Positions 16,857 to 25,439 of a stretch of 64,000 nucleotides of DNA are shown one piece after another. Each line of letters starts with the position of its first letter. Position 1 is the first letter of the stretch. The DNA is from Aminobacter anthyllidis (lineage in GTDB: Bacteria; Pseudomonadota; Alphaproteobacteria; Rhizobiales; Rhizobiaceae). The notes under the pieces were generated by a model that searched no databases, was not told the origin of the DNA, and was given only the letters and a program-made list of their open reading frames with translations. Made by a program: the position numbers and the translations under genes. The stretch lies in contig NZ_JAFLWW010000006.1 of assembly GCF_018555685.1 (NCBI RefSeq), positions 310,001 through 374,000 on the forward strand. Direction: 5' to 3'.

Positions 16857-17141
16857 ATGCTGACGCAGGTCATTCGAGCCTTCTTCCGGTCCTACGGCTA
16901 CCGGTTTCTGGCAACTGAGGATCTGTTGGAAATGAAGGGCAGAACCTACGCGTCGTTGAGCATAGTCGAGGACGAGGATGGCGAGAGAAAGATGCTGTTC
17001 AGGTACTGGCTCGACGAGGCCACACGCACGCAGGTTCTAAGTCGCGAGAACGTCGAGGGCATCATTGCATCTTGCCGAACGTTGCTTGACCATTCTGTCT
17101 GGAGCGAAGGCCCGGCAGATCGTTTGAACTCAAGTCTGTAG
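16857..17141 (+). CDS. Unknown 94-aa protein within the nucleoside operon
   Basis: I do not recognise a family. The peptide starts MLTQVIRAFFRSYGYRFLATEDLLEMKGRTYASL, then has an acidic EDEDGERKM turn and a helical C-terminal half (ATRTQVLSRENVEGIIASCRTLLDHS), suggesting a compact soluble alpha/beta protein. GGAG at 16847-16850, 6 bp before ATG 16857, is a good ribosome site and supports a real gene. Its composition is more AT-rich than the flanking permease and cdd, hinting at later acquisition. It is co-oriented with 46-bp and 19-bp gaps on either side, so it should be co-transcribed. Confidence 0.72.
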   Translation: MLTQVIRAFFRSYGYRFLATEDLLEMKGRTYASLSIVEDEDGERKMLFRYWLDEATRTQVLSRENVEGIIASCRTLLDHSVWSEGPADRLNSSL

Positions 17142-17160
17142 AGTAAAGACAAGGCTTCTT

Positions 17161-17553
17161 ATGTCCCACGATCTCTTCCAGGCGGCGATAGCCGCCATGG
17201 CCAAGGCCTACGCGCCCTATTCGAAATTTCCGGTTGGCGCGGCACTGCGCACCGAAGACGGCCGTGTCTTTGCCGGCGCCAACATCGAGGTCGCGTCCTA
17301 CCCCGAGGGCTGGTGCGCCGAGACCACCGCGCTTGGTCATTACATCATGGGCGGCGGCGGCAAGATCACCGAGATCGCGGTCGTTGCCGAGCGCATGGCC
17401 CGCATCACGCCCTGCGGCGGCTGCCGTCAGCGCCTGGCCGAATTCACCAGCCCGGACACCAAACTCTATCTCTGCGACGACGCCGGCATCGTCGAAACGG
17501 TCACCATGGGCCAGATGCTGCCCTACGGCTTTGAAGGCGAGATGCTGAAATGA
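17161..17553 (+). CDS. cdd: Cytidine deaminase
   Basis: 130 aa, homotetrameric zinc form. Deaminates cytidine and deoxycytidine to uridine. Zinc ligands C52, C85 and C88 and catalytic E54 are in CAETTAL and PCGGCRQ; the substrate-binding NIEVASYPEG stretch precedes them. It follows the importer genes and overlaps the purine nucleoside phosphorylase by 4 bp (ATGA), placing it in the salvage operon. Confidence 0.97.
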   Translation: MSHDLFQAAIAAMAKAYAPYSKFPVGAALRTEDGRVFAGANIEVASYPEGWCAETTALGHYIMGGGGKITEIAVVAERMARITPCGGCRQRLAEFTSPDTKLYLCDDAGIVETVTMGQMLPYGFEGEMLK

Positions 17554-18356
17554 AGGAAGCCGTCGATCGCCTCGTCGAACAGCTCGACGGTCTTGCGCCT
17601 GCAACCGCCATGGTGCTGGGCTCCGGCCTTGGCGGCCTCGTCGATGAGGTCGAAAACGCCGTGCGCATTCCGTATGCCGCCTTGCCCGGTTTCCCCCGGA
17701 GCGGTGTGACAGGCCATGCCGGCGAGCTCGTTGCCGGCCTCTTCGGCGGCCAGCCGGTCATCATGATGGCCGGCCGCGCCCACTACTACGAACATGGCGA
17801 CGCGTCGGTGATGCGTCCGGCGCTCGAGACGCTGGCCGGCATCGGCGTAACGCAGCTCGTGCTGACCAATGCGGCCGGCTCCGTCGATCCTGAAATGCTG
17901 CCCGGCTCGATCATGCTGATCGAGGACCACATCAATTTCGCCGGCACCAACCCCTTGTTCGGCGAGCCGACCGACAGGCGTTTCGTCGGCATGACCGAGG
18001 CCTATGACGCCGGCCTGCGCAAGGCGTTCGAAGCCGCCGCCGCAGCAGCAAGCATCGACCTGCACAAGGGCGTCTACATGTGGTTCTCCGGTCCGTCTTT
18101 CGAAACACCTGCCGAGATCCGCATGGCTCGCATGTTCGGCGCCAATGCGGTCGGCATGTCGACCGTGCCGGAGGCGATCATCGCCCGCTTCCTCGGCCTC
18201 AAGGTGCTGGCCTGTTCGGTCATCACCAACCTCGCCGCCGGCATGACCGGGGCCGAGCTGTCGCACCGCGAGACCAAGGACATGGCCCCCATCGGCGGCG
18301 GCCGCCTCGCCACGGTGCTGCGCAAGATGTTCGAGAAGGGCACGCTCGATGGCTGA
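17550..18356 (+). CDS. Purine nucleoside phosphorylase (trimeric, XapA/PunA type)
   Basis: 268 aa. Phosphorolyses purine (deoxy)nucleosides to base and (deoxy)ribose-1-phosphate. Family motifs: phosphate-binding GSGLGGL near residue 23, AGRAHYYEHG, LTNAAGS, GPSFETPAEIR, AVGMSTVPE and the base-binding TNLAAGM. These place it in the low-molecular-mass trimeric class (inosine/guanosine/xanthosine). The start overlaps cdd by 4 bp; a 231-bp repeat-bearing gap separates it from deoA. Confidence 0.95.
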   Translation: MKEAVDRLVEQLDGLAPATAMVLGSGLGGLVDEVENAVRIPYAALPGFPRSGVTGHAGELVAGLFGGQPVIMMAGRAHYYEHGDASVMRPALETLAGIGVTQLVLTNAAGSVDPEMLPGSIMLIEDHINFAGTNPLFGEPTDRRFVGMTEAYDAGLRKAFEAAAAAASIDLHKGVYMWFSGPSFETPAEIRMARMFGANAVGMSTVPEAIIARFLGLKVLACSVITNLAAGMTGAELSHRETKDMAPIGGGRLATVLRKMFEKGTLDG

Positions 18357-18391
18357 GGTTTGGACCGGAGTGAGTGCCGCGTTCCTGCGCG

Positions 18392-18546
18392 CCCCCCTCT
18401 GGCCTGCCGGCCATCTCCCCCACAAGGGGGGAGATCACTCGTCCTCGACGTCTTCGCCAATCACCACTGCCCCAAGACGAGCGGCAAGCGTGCCGCAGCT
18501 GATCTCCCCCCTCGTGGGGGAGATGGCCGGCAGGCCAGAGGGGGGC
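18392..18546. repeat. Paired inverted repeat (CCTCTGGCCTGCCGGCC family)
   Basis: A 45-bp GC-rich element at 18392-18436 (CCCCTCTGGCCTGCCGG, CATCTCCCCC, GGGGGGAGATC) is repeated in inverted orientation at 18501-18546 (GATCTCCCCCC, GGGGGAGATGGCCGG, CAGGCCAGAGGGG). Each copy is itself partly palindromic, and the pair can fold into a long hairpin. It resembles the short intergenic mosaic repeats common in mesorhizobia. It lies between the phosphorylase and deoA and could partly uncouple deoA expression. Confidence 0.88.
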
Positions 18547-18587
18547 AACGTCGAGCGCCATCCTGTCCAGTCCGCGAGCGCCATCTG

Positions 18588-19907
18588 ATGCTCCCCCAAG
18601 AAATCATCCGCCGCAAGCGCGACGGCAAGGCGCTCACCTCAGGCGAAATCGCGGCCTTCGTTGCCGGCATCTCTTCGGGCTCCGTCTCCGAGGGCCAGAT
18701 CGCGGCCTTCGGCATGGCTGTCTTCTTCAACGGCATGAGCCGCGACGAGGCGGTGGCGCTGACGTCAGCCATGCGCGATTCCGGCGACGTGCTCGACTGG
18801 TCCGATCTGCCCGGTCCCGTCACCGACAAGCATTCGACCGGCGGTGTCGGCGACAACGTTTCGCTGATGCTGGCGCCCATCGTCGCGGCCTGCGGCGCCT
18901 ACGTGCCGATGATTTCGGGCCGTGGCCTCGGCCACACCGGCGGCACGCTCGACAAGATGGATTCGATCTCCGGCTATGTCAGCCAGCCCGACCTCGCCTT
19001 GTTTCGGCGCACGGTGCGCGAGACAGGCTGCGCCATCATCGGCCAGACATCAGATCTCGCCCCTGCCGACAAGCGCTTCTACGGTATCCGCGATGTCACC
19101 GCGACGGTGGAATCGGTGCCGCTGATCACCGCCTCGATCCTGTCGAAGAAGCTCGCCGCCGGCCTCCAGTCGCTGGTGCTCGACGTCAAGATCGGCAATG
19201 GCGCCTTCATGGAAAAGGCCCGCGATGCGGCGGCGCTGGCCACCAGCCTCGTCGAGGTTGCCAATGGCGCGGGCCTCAGGACCACGGCGCTGATCACCAA
19301 CATGAACCAGCCACTGGCCTCCGCCGCCGGCAACGCCGTGGAAGTCCAGAACGCGGTCGATTTCCTCACCGGCCGCTTCCGCGATCCGCGCCTGGAAGAA
19401 GTCACGCTGGCGCTCGCCGCCGAGATGCTGCAGTCGGCCGGTCGGGCAAGCTCGCAGCGCGAGGGGCTGGCGCGGGCGCGCACGGCACTTGAAGACGGCA
19501 CCGCCGCCGACATCTTCGGCCGCATGGTCTCTGTCCTCGGCGGCCCGGCCGACTTCGTGGCGAAGCCGGCCAGATATCTGCCCAAGGCAGATTTGGAACT
19601 GGTGGTGAAGGCTGAGCGCAACGGCTTTGTCTCGACTATTGCCACCCGCGACATCGGCCTTGCCGTCGTTGCGCTTGGCGGCGGCCGCACCCGGCCAGAG
19701 GACAAGGTCGACCACGCCGTCGGCATCACCGGGCTTGTACCGGTCGGGGCCGAGATACGGAAAGGCGACACGCTGGCGCATGTCCACGCCCGCAGTCCGC
19801 TTGTGGCGGAAGCCGCCGCAGCTTCAGTGCTTGCGGCCTATGTGCTCGAAGACGCAAGGCCGGCGACCGCCAAGATCATCGCCAGACGCATTGCGCCGCG
19901 CAGCTAG
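18588..19907 (+). CDS. deoA: Thymidine phosphorylase
   Basis: 439 aa. Converts thymidine or deoxyuridine plus phosphate to base and deoxyribose-1-phosphate. Family signature DKHSTGGVGDNVS is at about residue 80, with GHTGGTLDKMDSI and KKLAAGLQSLVLDVK following, and a C-terminal PYNP-type domain. The frame is open upstream through the repeat, but MLPQEIIRRKRDGK is the standard start of DeoA. Last gene of the salvage operon; it converges on the MFS gene. Confidence 0.96.
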   Translation: MLPQEIIRRKRDGKALTSGEIAAFVAGISSGSVSEGQIAAFGMAVFFNGMSRDEAVALTSAMRDSGDVLDWSDLPGPVTDKHSTGGVGDNVSLMLAPIVAACGAYVPMISGRGLGHTGGTLDKMDSISGYVSQPDLALFRRTVRETGCAIIGQTSDLAPADKRFYGIRDVTATVESVPLITASILSKKLAAGLQSLVLDVKIGNGAFMEKARDAAALATSLVEVANGAGLRTTALITNMNQPLASAAGNAVEVQNAVDFLTGRFRDPRLEEVTLALAAEMLQSAGRASSQREGLARARTALEDGTAADIFGRMVSVLGGPADFVAKPARYLPKADLELVVKAERNGFVSTIATRDIGLAVVALGGGRTRPEDKVDHAVGITGLVPVGAEIRKGDTLAHVHARSPLVAEAAAASVLAAYVLEDARPATAKIIARRIAPRS

Positions 19908-19942
19908 ATAGCCACGCGGCGCAACAGGCTCGTCCAACATCG

Positions 19943-21157
19943 TCAGCTTGCGTGCTTTCCGCCGAAGCAGACGACGGCGATTGCCGCAAGCAACGTCGCT
20001 GCGCCGCTATAGGCAAAGGCGCTGGCAACGCCGGCATTGTCGACCAGCAGGCCGCCGAACACGGCGCCCAGCGCGATCGCCACCTGGAAGGTCGCGACCA
20101 GCAATCCGCCGGCACTTTCCGCCTGGTCGGGCGCGGCACGCACCATCCACGTTTGCACGGCCACCGGCACGGCACCGAAGGCAAAGCCCCACGCCGCGAC
20201 GGCAATTGCCGAAACAGTCGGCGATGTCCCCTGCAGCAGCAGTGCAAGCGCGGCTATCGCAATCAGTAACGGCGCGAGTGTAACGGCTGCCTTGAGGCTG
20301 CGCTCGGCGAGGAAGCCGCCGGCGAAGTTGCCGAAGAACCCGCCGATGCCAAAGGCCAGCAGCACCAGCGAGACGTTCTCGATGTCGAGCACGGGCACCT
20401 GTTCCAGGAAGGCCCTGACATAGGTGAAGCCGGCGAAGTGCCCGGATGCGGTCAAGAGCACGACAAGCAGCCCGACCTTGACCATCGGGTTCTTGGCGAC
20501 ATCCAGCAGGCCGCGGAAGCTGGACACGCTCACCGGAGGCAGCTTGGGAAGGGTCGCGAACTGGACGATCAGCGTCACGACACCGACTGCGGCGGCGAGC
20601 ATGAAGGCGGTGCGCCATCCCCAGATTTCGCTGACATAGGCACCGATGGGGGCGGCGCAGACGGTGGCTACGGAAACGCCGGTGAGGACGATGGACATGG
20701 CGCGCGGGAAGACATCGCCGGGCACCAGCCGCATCGCGATGGCAGCCGACATCGACCAGAAGCCGCCGAGTGCAACTCCCAGCAGGACACGCGCAAACAG
20801 CAGCGAAGGCAGCGACCAGGCTGTCGCTGCAAGCACGCTTGAGACGATCAGCAACAGCGTCAGGCCGAGCATGACGTGCCGGCGGTCGATGCGCTTGGTG
20901 ATGATCGACATGGTCGGCGCGGCGATGGCGCCGATGATTGCTGTCGCTGTCACCGCCTGTCCGGCCGTGCCTTCAGTGATGCCGAGATCCTGAGCCAGCG
21001 GCGTCAGCAGGCTGGCCGGCAGGAATTCGGCGGTGACCAGCCCGAACACGCCAAGCGACAGCGACACCACGGCGCCCCACAGGGGTTCCGCGCGCTCCTC
21101 GGCTTTCGCTTTCTGGATTGGGATACCGTCCAGCGTTGCGGTCGCGATATCGTTCAT
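19943..21157 (-). CDS. MFS transporter, DHA1-type efflux
   Basis: 404 aa with twelve predicted membrane spans, resembling arabinose/drug efflux permeases of the AraJ/YdhP group (RxxxR loop TKRIDRRHVM between spans 2 and 3). It starts at MNDIATATLDG (21157) after GGAG; the longer open frame to 21478 has no support. It is divergent from an AraC regulator with a dyad between them, so it is probably that regulator's target. Substrate unknown. Not obviously linked to nucleosides, although some members of this group export purine ribonucleosides. Confidence 0.92.
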   Translation of the reverse strand: MNDIATATLDGIPIQKAKAEERAEPLWGAVVSLSLGVFGLVTAEFLPASLLTPLAQDLGITEGTAGQAVTATAIIGAIAAPTMSIITKRIDRRHVMLGLTLLLIVSSVLAATAWSLPSLLFARVLLGVALGGFWSMSAAIAMRLVPGDVFPRAMSIVLTGVSVATVCAAPIGAYVSEIWGWRTAFMLAAAVGVVTLIVQFATLPKLPPVSVSSFRGLLDVAKNPMVKVGLLVVLLTASGHFAGFTYVRAFLEQVPVLDIENVSLVLLAFGIGGFFGNFAGGFLAERSLKAAVTLAPLLIAIAALALLLQGTSPTVSAIAVAAWGFAFGAVPVAVQTWMVRAAPDQAESAGGLLVATFQVAIALGAVFGGLLVDNAGVASAFAYSGAATLLAAIAVVCFGGKHAS

Positions 21158-21205
21158 GGGGGAGGCTCTCCGATTGCGGTGCGGTGCAACATGGGGGTGG
21201 CGAAT

Positions 21206-21230
21206 TGGCGTTTCCATGCTAGAAACGCCA
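21206..21230. promoter_or_regulatory. Perfect 9-bp dyad between MFS and AraC genes
   Basis: TGGCGTTTC (21206-21214), 7-bp spacer CATGCTA, GAAACGCCA (21222-21230). It ends 2 bp before the AraC start codon at 21233 and 49 bp before the MFS start. Its position means that a bound regulator would block the AraC transcript or its translation start, consistent with autoregulation and coordinate control of the MFS gene. Confidence 0.6.
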
Positions 21231-21232
21231 GC

Positions 21233-22189
21233 ATGAATGATCGTTCGTCCAAACTTGCTGCTGACCCGCTGACCGACATCTTGCGTGGCTTGCGTCTGGA
21301 GGGCGTCGAATACGGCCGCTGGGAGCTGAAGGAGCCGTGGAATATCGAGTTTCCGGCCCAGGCCACGGCGCGCTTCTATTTCGTCGGCCAGAAGGCCTGC
21401 TGGCTGCGCCAGCCCTCGGGCGAGTGGGTCGAGCTTCGCTGCGGCGACGCCGTGCTCCTGCCGCGCGGCGTGGCACACGCGCTGGCCAGCGAGCCGGGCG
21501 CCAAGTCGTCGCCGATCAACGGCTACGAGATCAAGCAGATCTGCGAGAAGGTCTTTTGCCTGTCAACCGAGGGCTGCCAGCCAGGCACGCTGCTTTTCTG
21601 CGGCAGCATGTACTTCAACCTCGACGGCCTGCATCCGCTGCTCTGCATGATGCCCGACGTCATGCGCACGACCGAGCTCGAGGCCCATGATCCCGGTATC
21701 ACCCACATGCTCGAAACCATGGCGCGCGAGGTCAAGCTCGAGCGCGTCGGCTCCGCCGGCATCGTCGCGCGGCTTGCCGATGTGCTTGCCGCCATCATCA
21801 TCCGTTCATGGGTCGAGCGCGGCTGTGGCGATTCCAGCGGCTGGATCGCCGCGGTCAGGGATCCCAAGATCGGCAAGGTGCTGGCCGCGATCCATCTCGA
21901 ACCGAGCCACAACTGGACGGTCGAGGCGCTGGCCCGGATGATGGGCGCCTCGCGCTCCGGCTTTGCCGACCGCTTCGCCGCCATCGTCGGCGAAACGCCG
22001 GCGCGCTACGTCACCCAGGTCAGGATGCATCAGGCACGGCAGTGGCTTGTCCGCGACCGCTTGCGCATCTCGGTCGTCGCATCCCGGCTTGGCTACGATT
22101 CGGAAGCCGCCTTCAGCCGCGCCTTCAAGCGTGTCATCGGCCATCCGCCGGGCCATTTCCGCACGGCGGACCAGCAGACCGCGGCGTGA
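21233..22189 (+). CDS. AraC family transcriptional regulator with cupin sensor domain
   Basis: 318 aa. Residues about 10-185 form a cupin_6-type ligand domain (DPLTDILRGLRLEG, VLLPRGVAHAL), and the C-terminal 100 residues carry the two AraC helix-turn-helix motifs (TVEALARMMGASRSGFADRF and ISVVASRLGYDSEAAFSRAF). ATG 21233 has no ribosome site because the dyad occupies that place, so the mRNA may be leaderless or start further up; ATG 21191 in the same frame is an alternative adding 14 residues. Divergent MFS gene is the likely target. Confidence 0.92.
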   Translation: MNDRSSKLAADPLTDILRGLRLEGVEYGRWELKEPWNIEFPAQATARFYFVGQKACWLRQPSGEWVELRCGDAVLLPRGVAHALASEPGAKSSPINGYEIKQICEKVFCLSTEGCQPGTLLFCGSMYFNLDGLHPLLCMMPDVMRTTELEAHDPGITHMLETMAREVKLERVGSAGIVARLADVLAAIIIRSWVERGCGDSSGWIAAVRDPKIGKVLAAIHLEPSHNWTVEALARMMGASRSGFADRFAAIVGETPARYVTQVRMHQARQWLVRDRLRISVVASRLGYDSEAAFSRAFKRVIGHPPGHFRTADQQTAA

Positions 22190-22192
22190 GGC

Positions 22193-22735
22193 TCACTGCA
22201 CCAGGAGCAGCGCGCCGTTTTCGACCTGGTATTTCTTGAGCCGCGACAGGAAGCTCATGCCGATCAGCGTGCCGTCGAGCGCCTTGTCTTCGAGCACGAC
22301 GACAGGCACGTCGTCGACGCTGATCCGGCCGATCTGCAGCCTGTCGATGCGCGCAAGCGCTGCGCGCGCCGCACCGTTGGCCGTGTTGACCTTTTGGGTG
22401 AAGTCAGCCGGCGCGACCTTCACCCCGGCCTTGCGCGCGGTCGAGACGTTGATCGCCACCAGCGTGGCCCCGGTGTCGACCATGGCGTCGATCGAGCGCC
22501 CGTTGATCTTGAAGCTCGCGGTGAAATGGCCGCGCATGTCGGCGTCTATCGTCACGCTGCGGCCGGCGGTGGAAGCGGTGGCGGCGCTCACCGCGATCGG
22601 CTTGGGTGCCGGCGTGTCGCTGCCTGCCGCCATCTCGGTCAGCGCCTTGAACTTTTCGCCGTCCTTGTCCCAAAGCATCGGCACCGACGCGGATGCGCCG
22701 GCACAGACGCCGAATATGATGAGTTTGCGCAGCAT
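22193..22735 (-). CDS. Retropepsin-like aspartic protease, TIGR02281 type
   Basis: 180 aa. An N-terminal hydrophobic anchor or signal (MLRKLIIFGVCAGASASV) leads to a single-lobed pepsin-type domain with the catalytic aspartate D87 in MVDTGAT. Such proteins dimerise to form the active site and are thought to act in the periplasm; substrates are unknown. Its 3' end is only 3 bp from the AraC stop codon (convergent). Confidence 0.9.
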   Translation of the reverse strand: MLRKLIIFGVCAGASASVPMLWDKDGEKFKALTEMAAGSDTPAPKPIAVSAATASTAGRSVTIDADMRGHFTASFKINGRSIDAMVDTGATLVAINVSTARKAGVKVAPADFTQKVNTANGAARAALARIDRLQIGRISVDDVPVVVLEDKALDGTLIGMSFLSRLKKYQVENGALLLVQ

Positions 22736-22835
22736 GTGACGCCCTGATTTGAGGCGTCACGATAGGCCAGACAAGGTGATCGCGGCTTTAACGTCGCCGT
22801 CCCAATGTCAAAGGCGGTAAACCGCGGGTTAAGGC

Positions 22836-23462
22836 TTATTTGGTGCCGTACATGCGGTCGCCGGCGTCGCCGAGGCCAGGGATGATGTAGCCCTTCTCGT
22901 TGAGTTCGCGGTCGATCGAGGCGGTGAAGACAGGCACATCGGGATGCGCCTTGGTGAAGCGCTCGATGCCTTCGGGCGAAGCAAGCAGGCACAGGAAGCG
23001 CAAATTGGTGGCGCCGCGGCCCTTCAGCTTGTCGATCGCCGCGATCGCCGAGTTGGCCGTTGCCAGCATCGGGTCGACGACGATCACCAGGCGGTCGCCG
23101 AGGTCGCTCGGCGCCTTGAAGAAATACTCGATCGCTTCCAGCGTCTCGTGGTCGCGATAGAGCCCGACATGGGCGACGCGTGCCGCCGGCACCAGGTCGA
23201 GCAGGCCTTCGAGCAAGCCGTTGCCGGCGCGCAGCACCGAGGCGAAGACCAGCTTCTTGCCTTCGAGTGTCGGCGCTTCCATCGTCTCGATCGGCGTTTC
23301 GATCATCTTGGTGGTCAGTTCGAGGTCGCGCGTCACCTCATAGCCGAGCAGCAGGGAGATCTCACGCAGCAGCCGCCGGAAGCCGGCCGTCGAGGTTTCC
23401 TTGTCGCGCATGATGGTCAGCTTGTGCTGGACAAGCGGATGGTCGACGACGGTCACGGTCAT
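22836..23462 (-). CDS. upp: Uracil phosphoribosyltransferase
   Basis: 208 aa. Makes UMP from uracil and PRPP, recovering the base released by uridine/deoxyuridine phosphorolysis. PRPP loop [14 protein letters not shown] and uracil-binding C-terminal [13 protein letters not shown] are present. The first residues [15 protein letters not shown] are typical of the family. It follows add at 102 bp in the same leftward direction, so the two form a small salvage unit. Confidence 0.97.
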   Translation of the reverse strand: MTVTVVDHPLVQHKLTIMRDKETSTAGFRRLLREISLLLGYEVTRDLELTTKMIETPIETMEAPTLEGKKLVFASVLRAGNGLLEGLLDLVPAARVAHVGLYRDHETLEAIEYFFKAPSDLGDRLVIVVDPMLATANSAIAAIDKLKGRGATNLRFLCLLASPEGIERFTKAHPDVPVFTASIDRELNEKGYIIPGLGDAGDRMYGTK

Positions 23463-23564
23463 GGCTTACGCTCCTGGAACTCGGATAATTGGCGCCATTC
23501 TATCGGCTGGCGCGCCGTCGACCAATGTCGCACCAGCCTTGAACCACAGTTTTGTCGGCCAAAT

Positions 23565-24539
23565 TCAGCGTTTATGGCCGTCGAGACGGGCAAGAAGGGC
23601 AGCTTTGGTCTTCTTGTCGACGAAAGCGGCCTCGATCGCCGTCCGCGTCGTCGCCAGCAGTGCCTTGTCGTCCATGCCGAAATGCTCAGTGGCAATGTCG
23701 TATTCGCGCTTCAGCGTCGTCCAGAAATAGGGCGGATCGTCGGAGTTCAGCGTCACCTTGCAGCCGGCGTCGCGCAGCTTCGGGAATGGGTGGTCGGCAA
23801 AGCTGTCGAATACCTTCAGTGCGATGTTCGACCCCGGGCAGATTTCGAGCACCACGCCCTCGTCGGCGATGCGCTTGACCAGGTCGGGGTTTTCGATGGC
23901 ACGAACGCCGTGGCCGATGCGCGACGGCTTGATGTGGTCGAGCGCCAGCGCCACGCTCTCCCAGCCCATCAGTTCGCCGGCATGGATGGTGATCCCGAGC
24001 CCGGCCTCGCGCGCGATCTCAAAGGCGCGCACATAATCCTCGAACTCGCCCATGCGCTCGTCGCCGGCAACGCCGAAGCCGGTCACCAGCGGATGGTTGC
24101 ACCTGGCGGCGAAGCGCGCGGCGGCCTCGATCGATTCGACGCCGACATGGCGCACGCCGGTGACGATCATGCGGCCCTCGATGCCGGTCTTGGCCTTGGC
24201 CCGCTCCATGCCTTCGCCGAGTGCGTCGGTATAGGCCTTGGGCGACAGCCCGGCCTTGATGGCGTGGTCGGGCGAGGTGAACACCTCGGAATAGATCGCG
24301 CCGTCGCGCGCAAGGCTCGTCAGGTAGTGTTCGGACAGCCGGGCGTAGTCCTCTTCGGTGCGGAAAAGGTCGGCGGCGAAGTCGTAGGCCGCAAGGAACG
24401 AGGTGAAATCGTTCCACACGAAGGAGCCGTTCTGGATGAAGGGTGAGACGTCCTTGCCGTATTTCTGCGCCTGGCGGACGACGAGTTCGGGTGCCGCCGC
24501 GCCTTCTATGTGGCAGTGCAGCTCGGCTTTCAAAGGCAT
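23565..24539 (-). CDS. add: Adenosine deaminase
   Basis: 324 aa, zinc amidohydrolase converting (deoxy)adenosine to (deoxy)inosine, which the phosphorylase at 17550 can then cleave. Zinc and catalytic motifs in order: HCHIEG (8-13), ITIHAGE, IGHGV, CPGSNI and LNSDDPP. The HCHIEG start is shared with adenine deaminases, so adenine as the substrate is a weaker alternative; the CPGSN motif favours adenosine. Pairs with upp downstream. Confidence 0.92.
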   Translation of the reverse strand: MPLKAELHCHIEGAAAPELVVRQAQKYGKDVSPFIQNGSFVWNDFTSFLAAYDFAADLFRTEEDYARLSEHYLTSLARDGAIYSEVFTSPDHAIKAGLSPKAYTDALGEGMERAKAKTGIEGRMIVTGVRHVGVESIEAAARFAARCNHPLVTGFGVAGDERMGEFEDYVRAFEIAREAGLGITIHAGELMGWESVALALDHIKPSRIGHGVRAIENPDLVKRIADEGVVLEICPGSNIALKVFDSFADHPFPKLRDAGCKVTLNSDDPPYFWTTLKREYDIATEHFGMDDKALLATTRTAIEAAFVDKKTKAALLARLDGHKR

Positions 24540-24649
24540 TCTTTATTCCTTGTCTTGTCGGCGCGGGCGCGGCCTAAAACCGCGCCTCTAACAATAGCGC
24601 CCGCTGGTGTGATCGGCTATGGTCCCGCCGGATTTGATTGGACAACAAA

Positions 24650-25426
24650 ATGTCAGAACAACGGACGACGGCCGTCGGCGGCATGGAAACCTCCTACGGT
24701 TTCCGCAATGTCGGTGCGGGCGACAAGCAGGGCCTGGTCAACGAGGTCTTCCACAAGGTCGCCAACCGCTACGACATGATGAACGACCTGATGTCGGGCG
24801 GGCTGCACCGGGTGTGGAAGGATGCCATGGTTGCCTGGCTCAATCCGCCCAAGCGTCCGGGCTGGAAAGTGCTTGATGTTGCCGGCGGCACCGGCGACGT
24901 CGCCTTCCGCATCGTCGATGCCTCGCATGGCAACGCGCATGCCACCGTGCTCGACATCAACGGCTCGATGCTTGGCGTCGGCCGCGAGCGCGCCGACAAG
25001 CGCGGCCTCGCCGACAAGACCGATTTCGTCGAAGCCAACGCCGAAGAGCTGCCTTTCGCCGACGAGACCTTCGACGCCTACACGATCGCTTTCGGCATCC
25101 GCAACGTGCCGCGCATCGACGTGGCGCTGTCGGAAGCGTACCGCGTACTGAAGCCGGGCGGGCGCCTGCTGGTCCTCGAATTCTCCGAGGTCGACATGCC
25201 GCTGCTCGACAAGGTCTACGAAGCCTGGTCGTTCAATGCCATTCCGCGCATCGGCCAGGCGGTCACGGGTGACGGCGAGCCCTATGCCTATCTCGTCGAA
25301 TCGATCCGCAAGTTCCCCAACCAGCAGAACTTCGCCGCGATGATCACGCGCGCCGGCTTCGATCGCGTCACCTTCCGCAACTACACCGGCGGCATTGCGG
25401 CTTTGCATTCGGGCTGGAAGCTTTGA
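24650..25426 (+). CDS. ubiE: Ubiquinone/menaquinone C-methyltransferase UbiE
   Basis: 258 aa, class I SAM-dependent methyltransferase acting on the demethoxy/dimethoxy-benzoquinol ring in ubiquinone synthesis. SAM motif [13 protein letters not shown], motif [14 protein letters not shown], and C-terminal [15 protein letters not shown] are diagnostic. ATG 24650 is preceded in frame by TTG 24638; neither has a strong ribosome site. ubiB follows after 13 bp. Confidence 0.96.
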   Translation: MSEQRTTAVGGMETSYGFRNVGAGDKQGLVNEVFHKVANRYDMMNDLMSGGLHRVWKDAMVAWLNPPKRPGWKVLDVAGGTGDVAFRIVDASHGNAHATVLDINGSMLGVGRERADKRGLADKTDFVEANAEELPFADETFDAYTIAFGIRNVPRIDVALSEAYRVLKPGGRLLVLEFSEVDMPLLDKVYEAWSFNAIPRIGQAVTGDGEPYAYLVESIRKFPNQQNFAAMITRAGFDRVTFRNYTGGIAALHSGWKL

Positions 25427-25439
25427 CGGACGGCGCGCG

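Noticed and set aside
24566-24586. GGCGCGG-N7-CCGCGCC hairpin between add and ubiE as a terminator
   Set aside because: It lies between divergent genes, so no transcript should end there, and it lacks a T tract.
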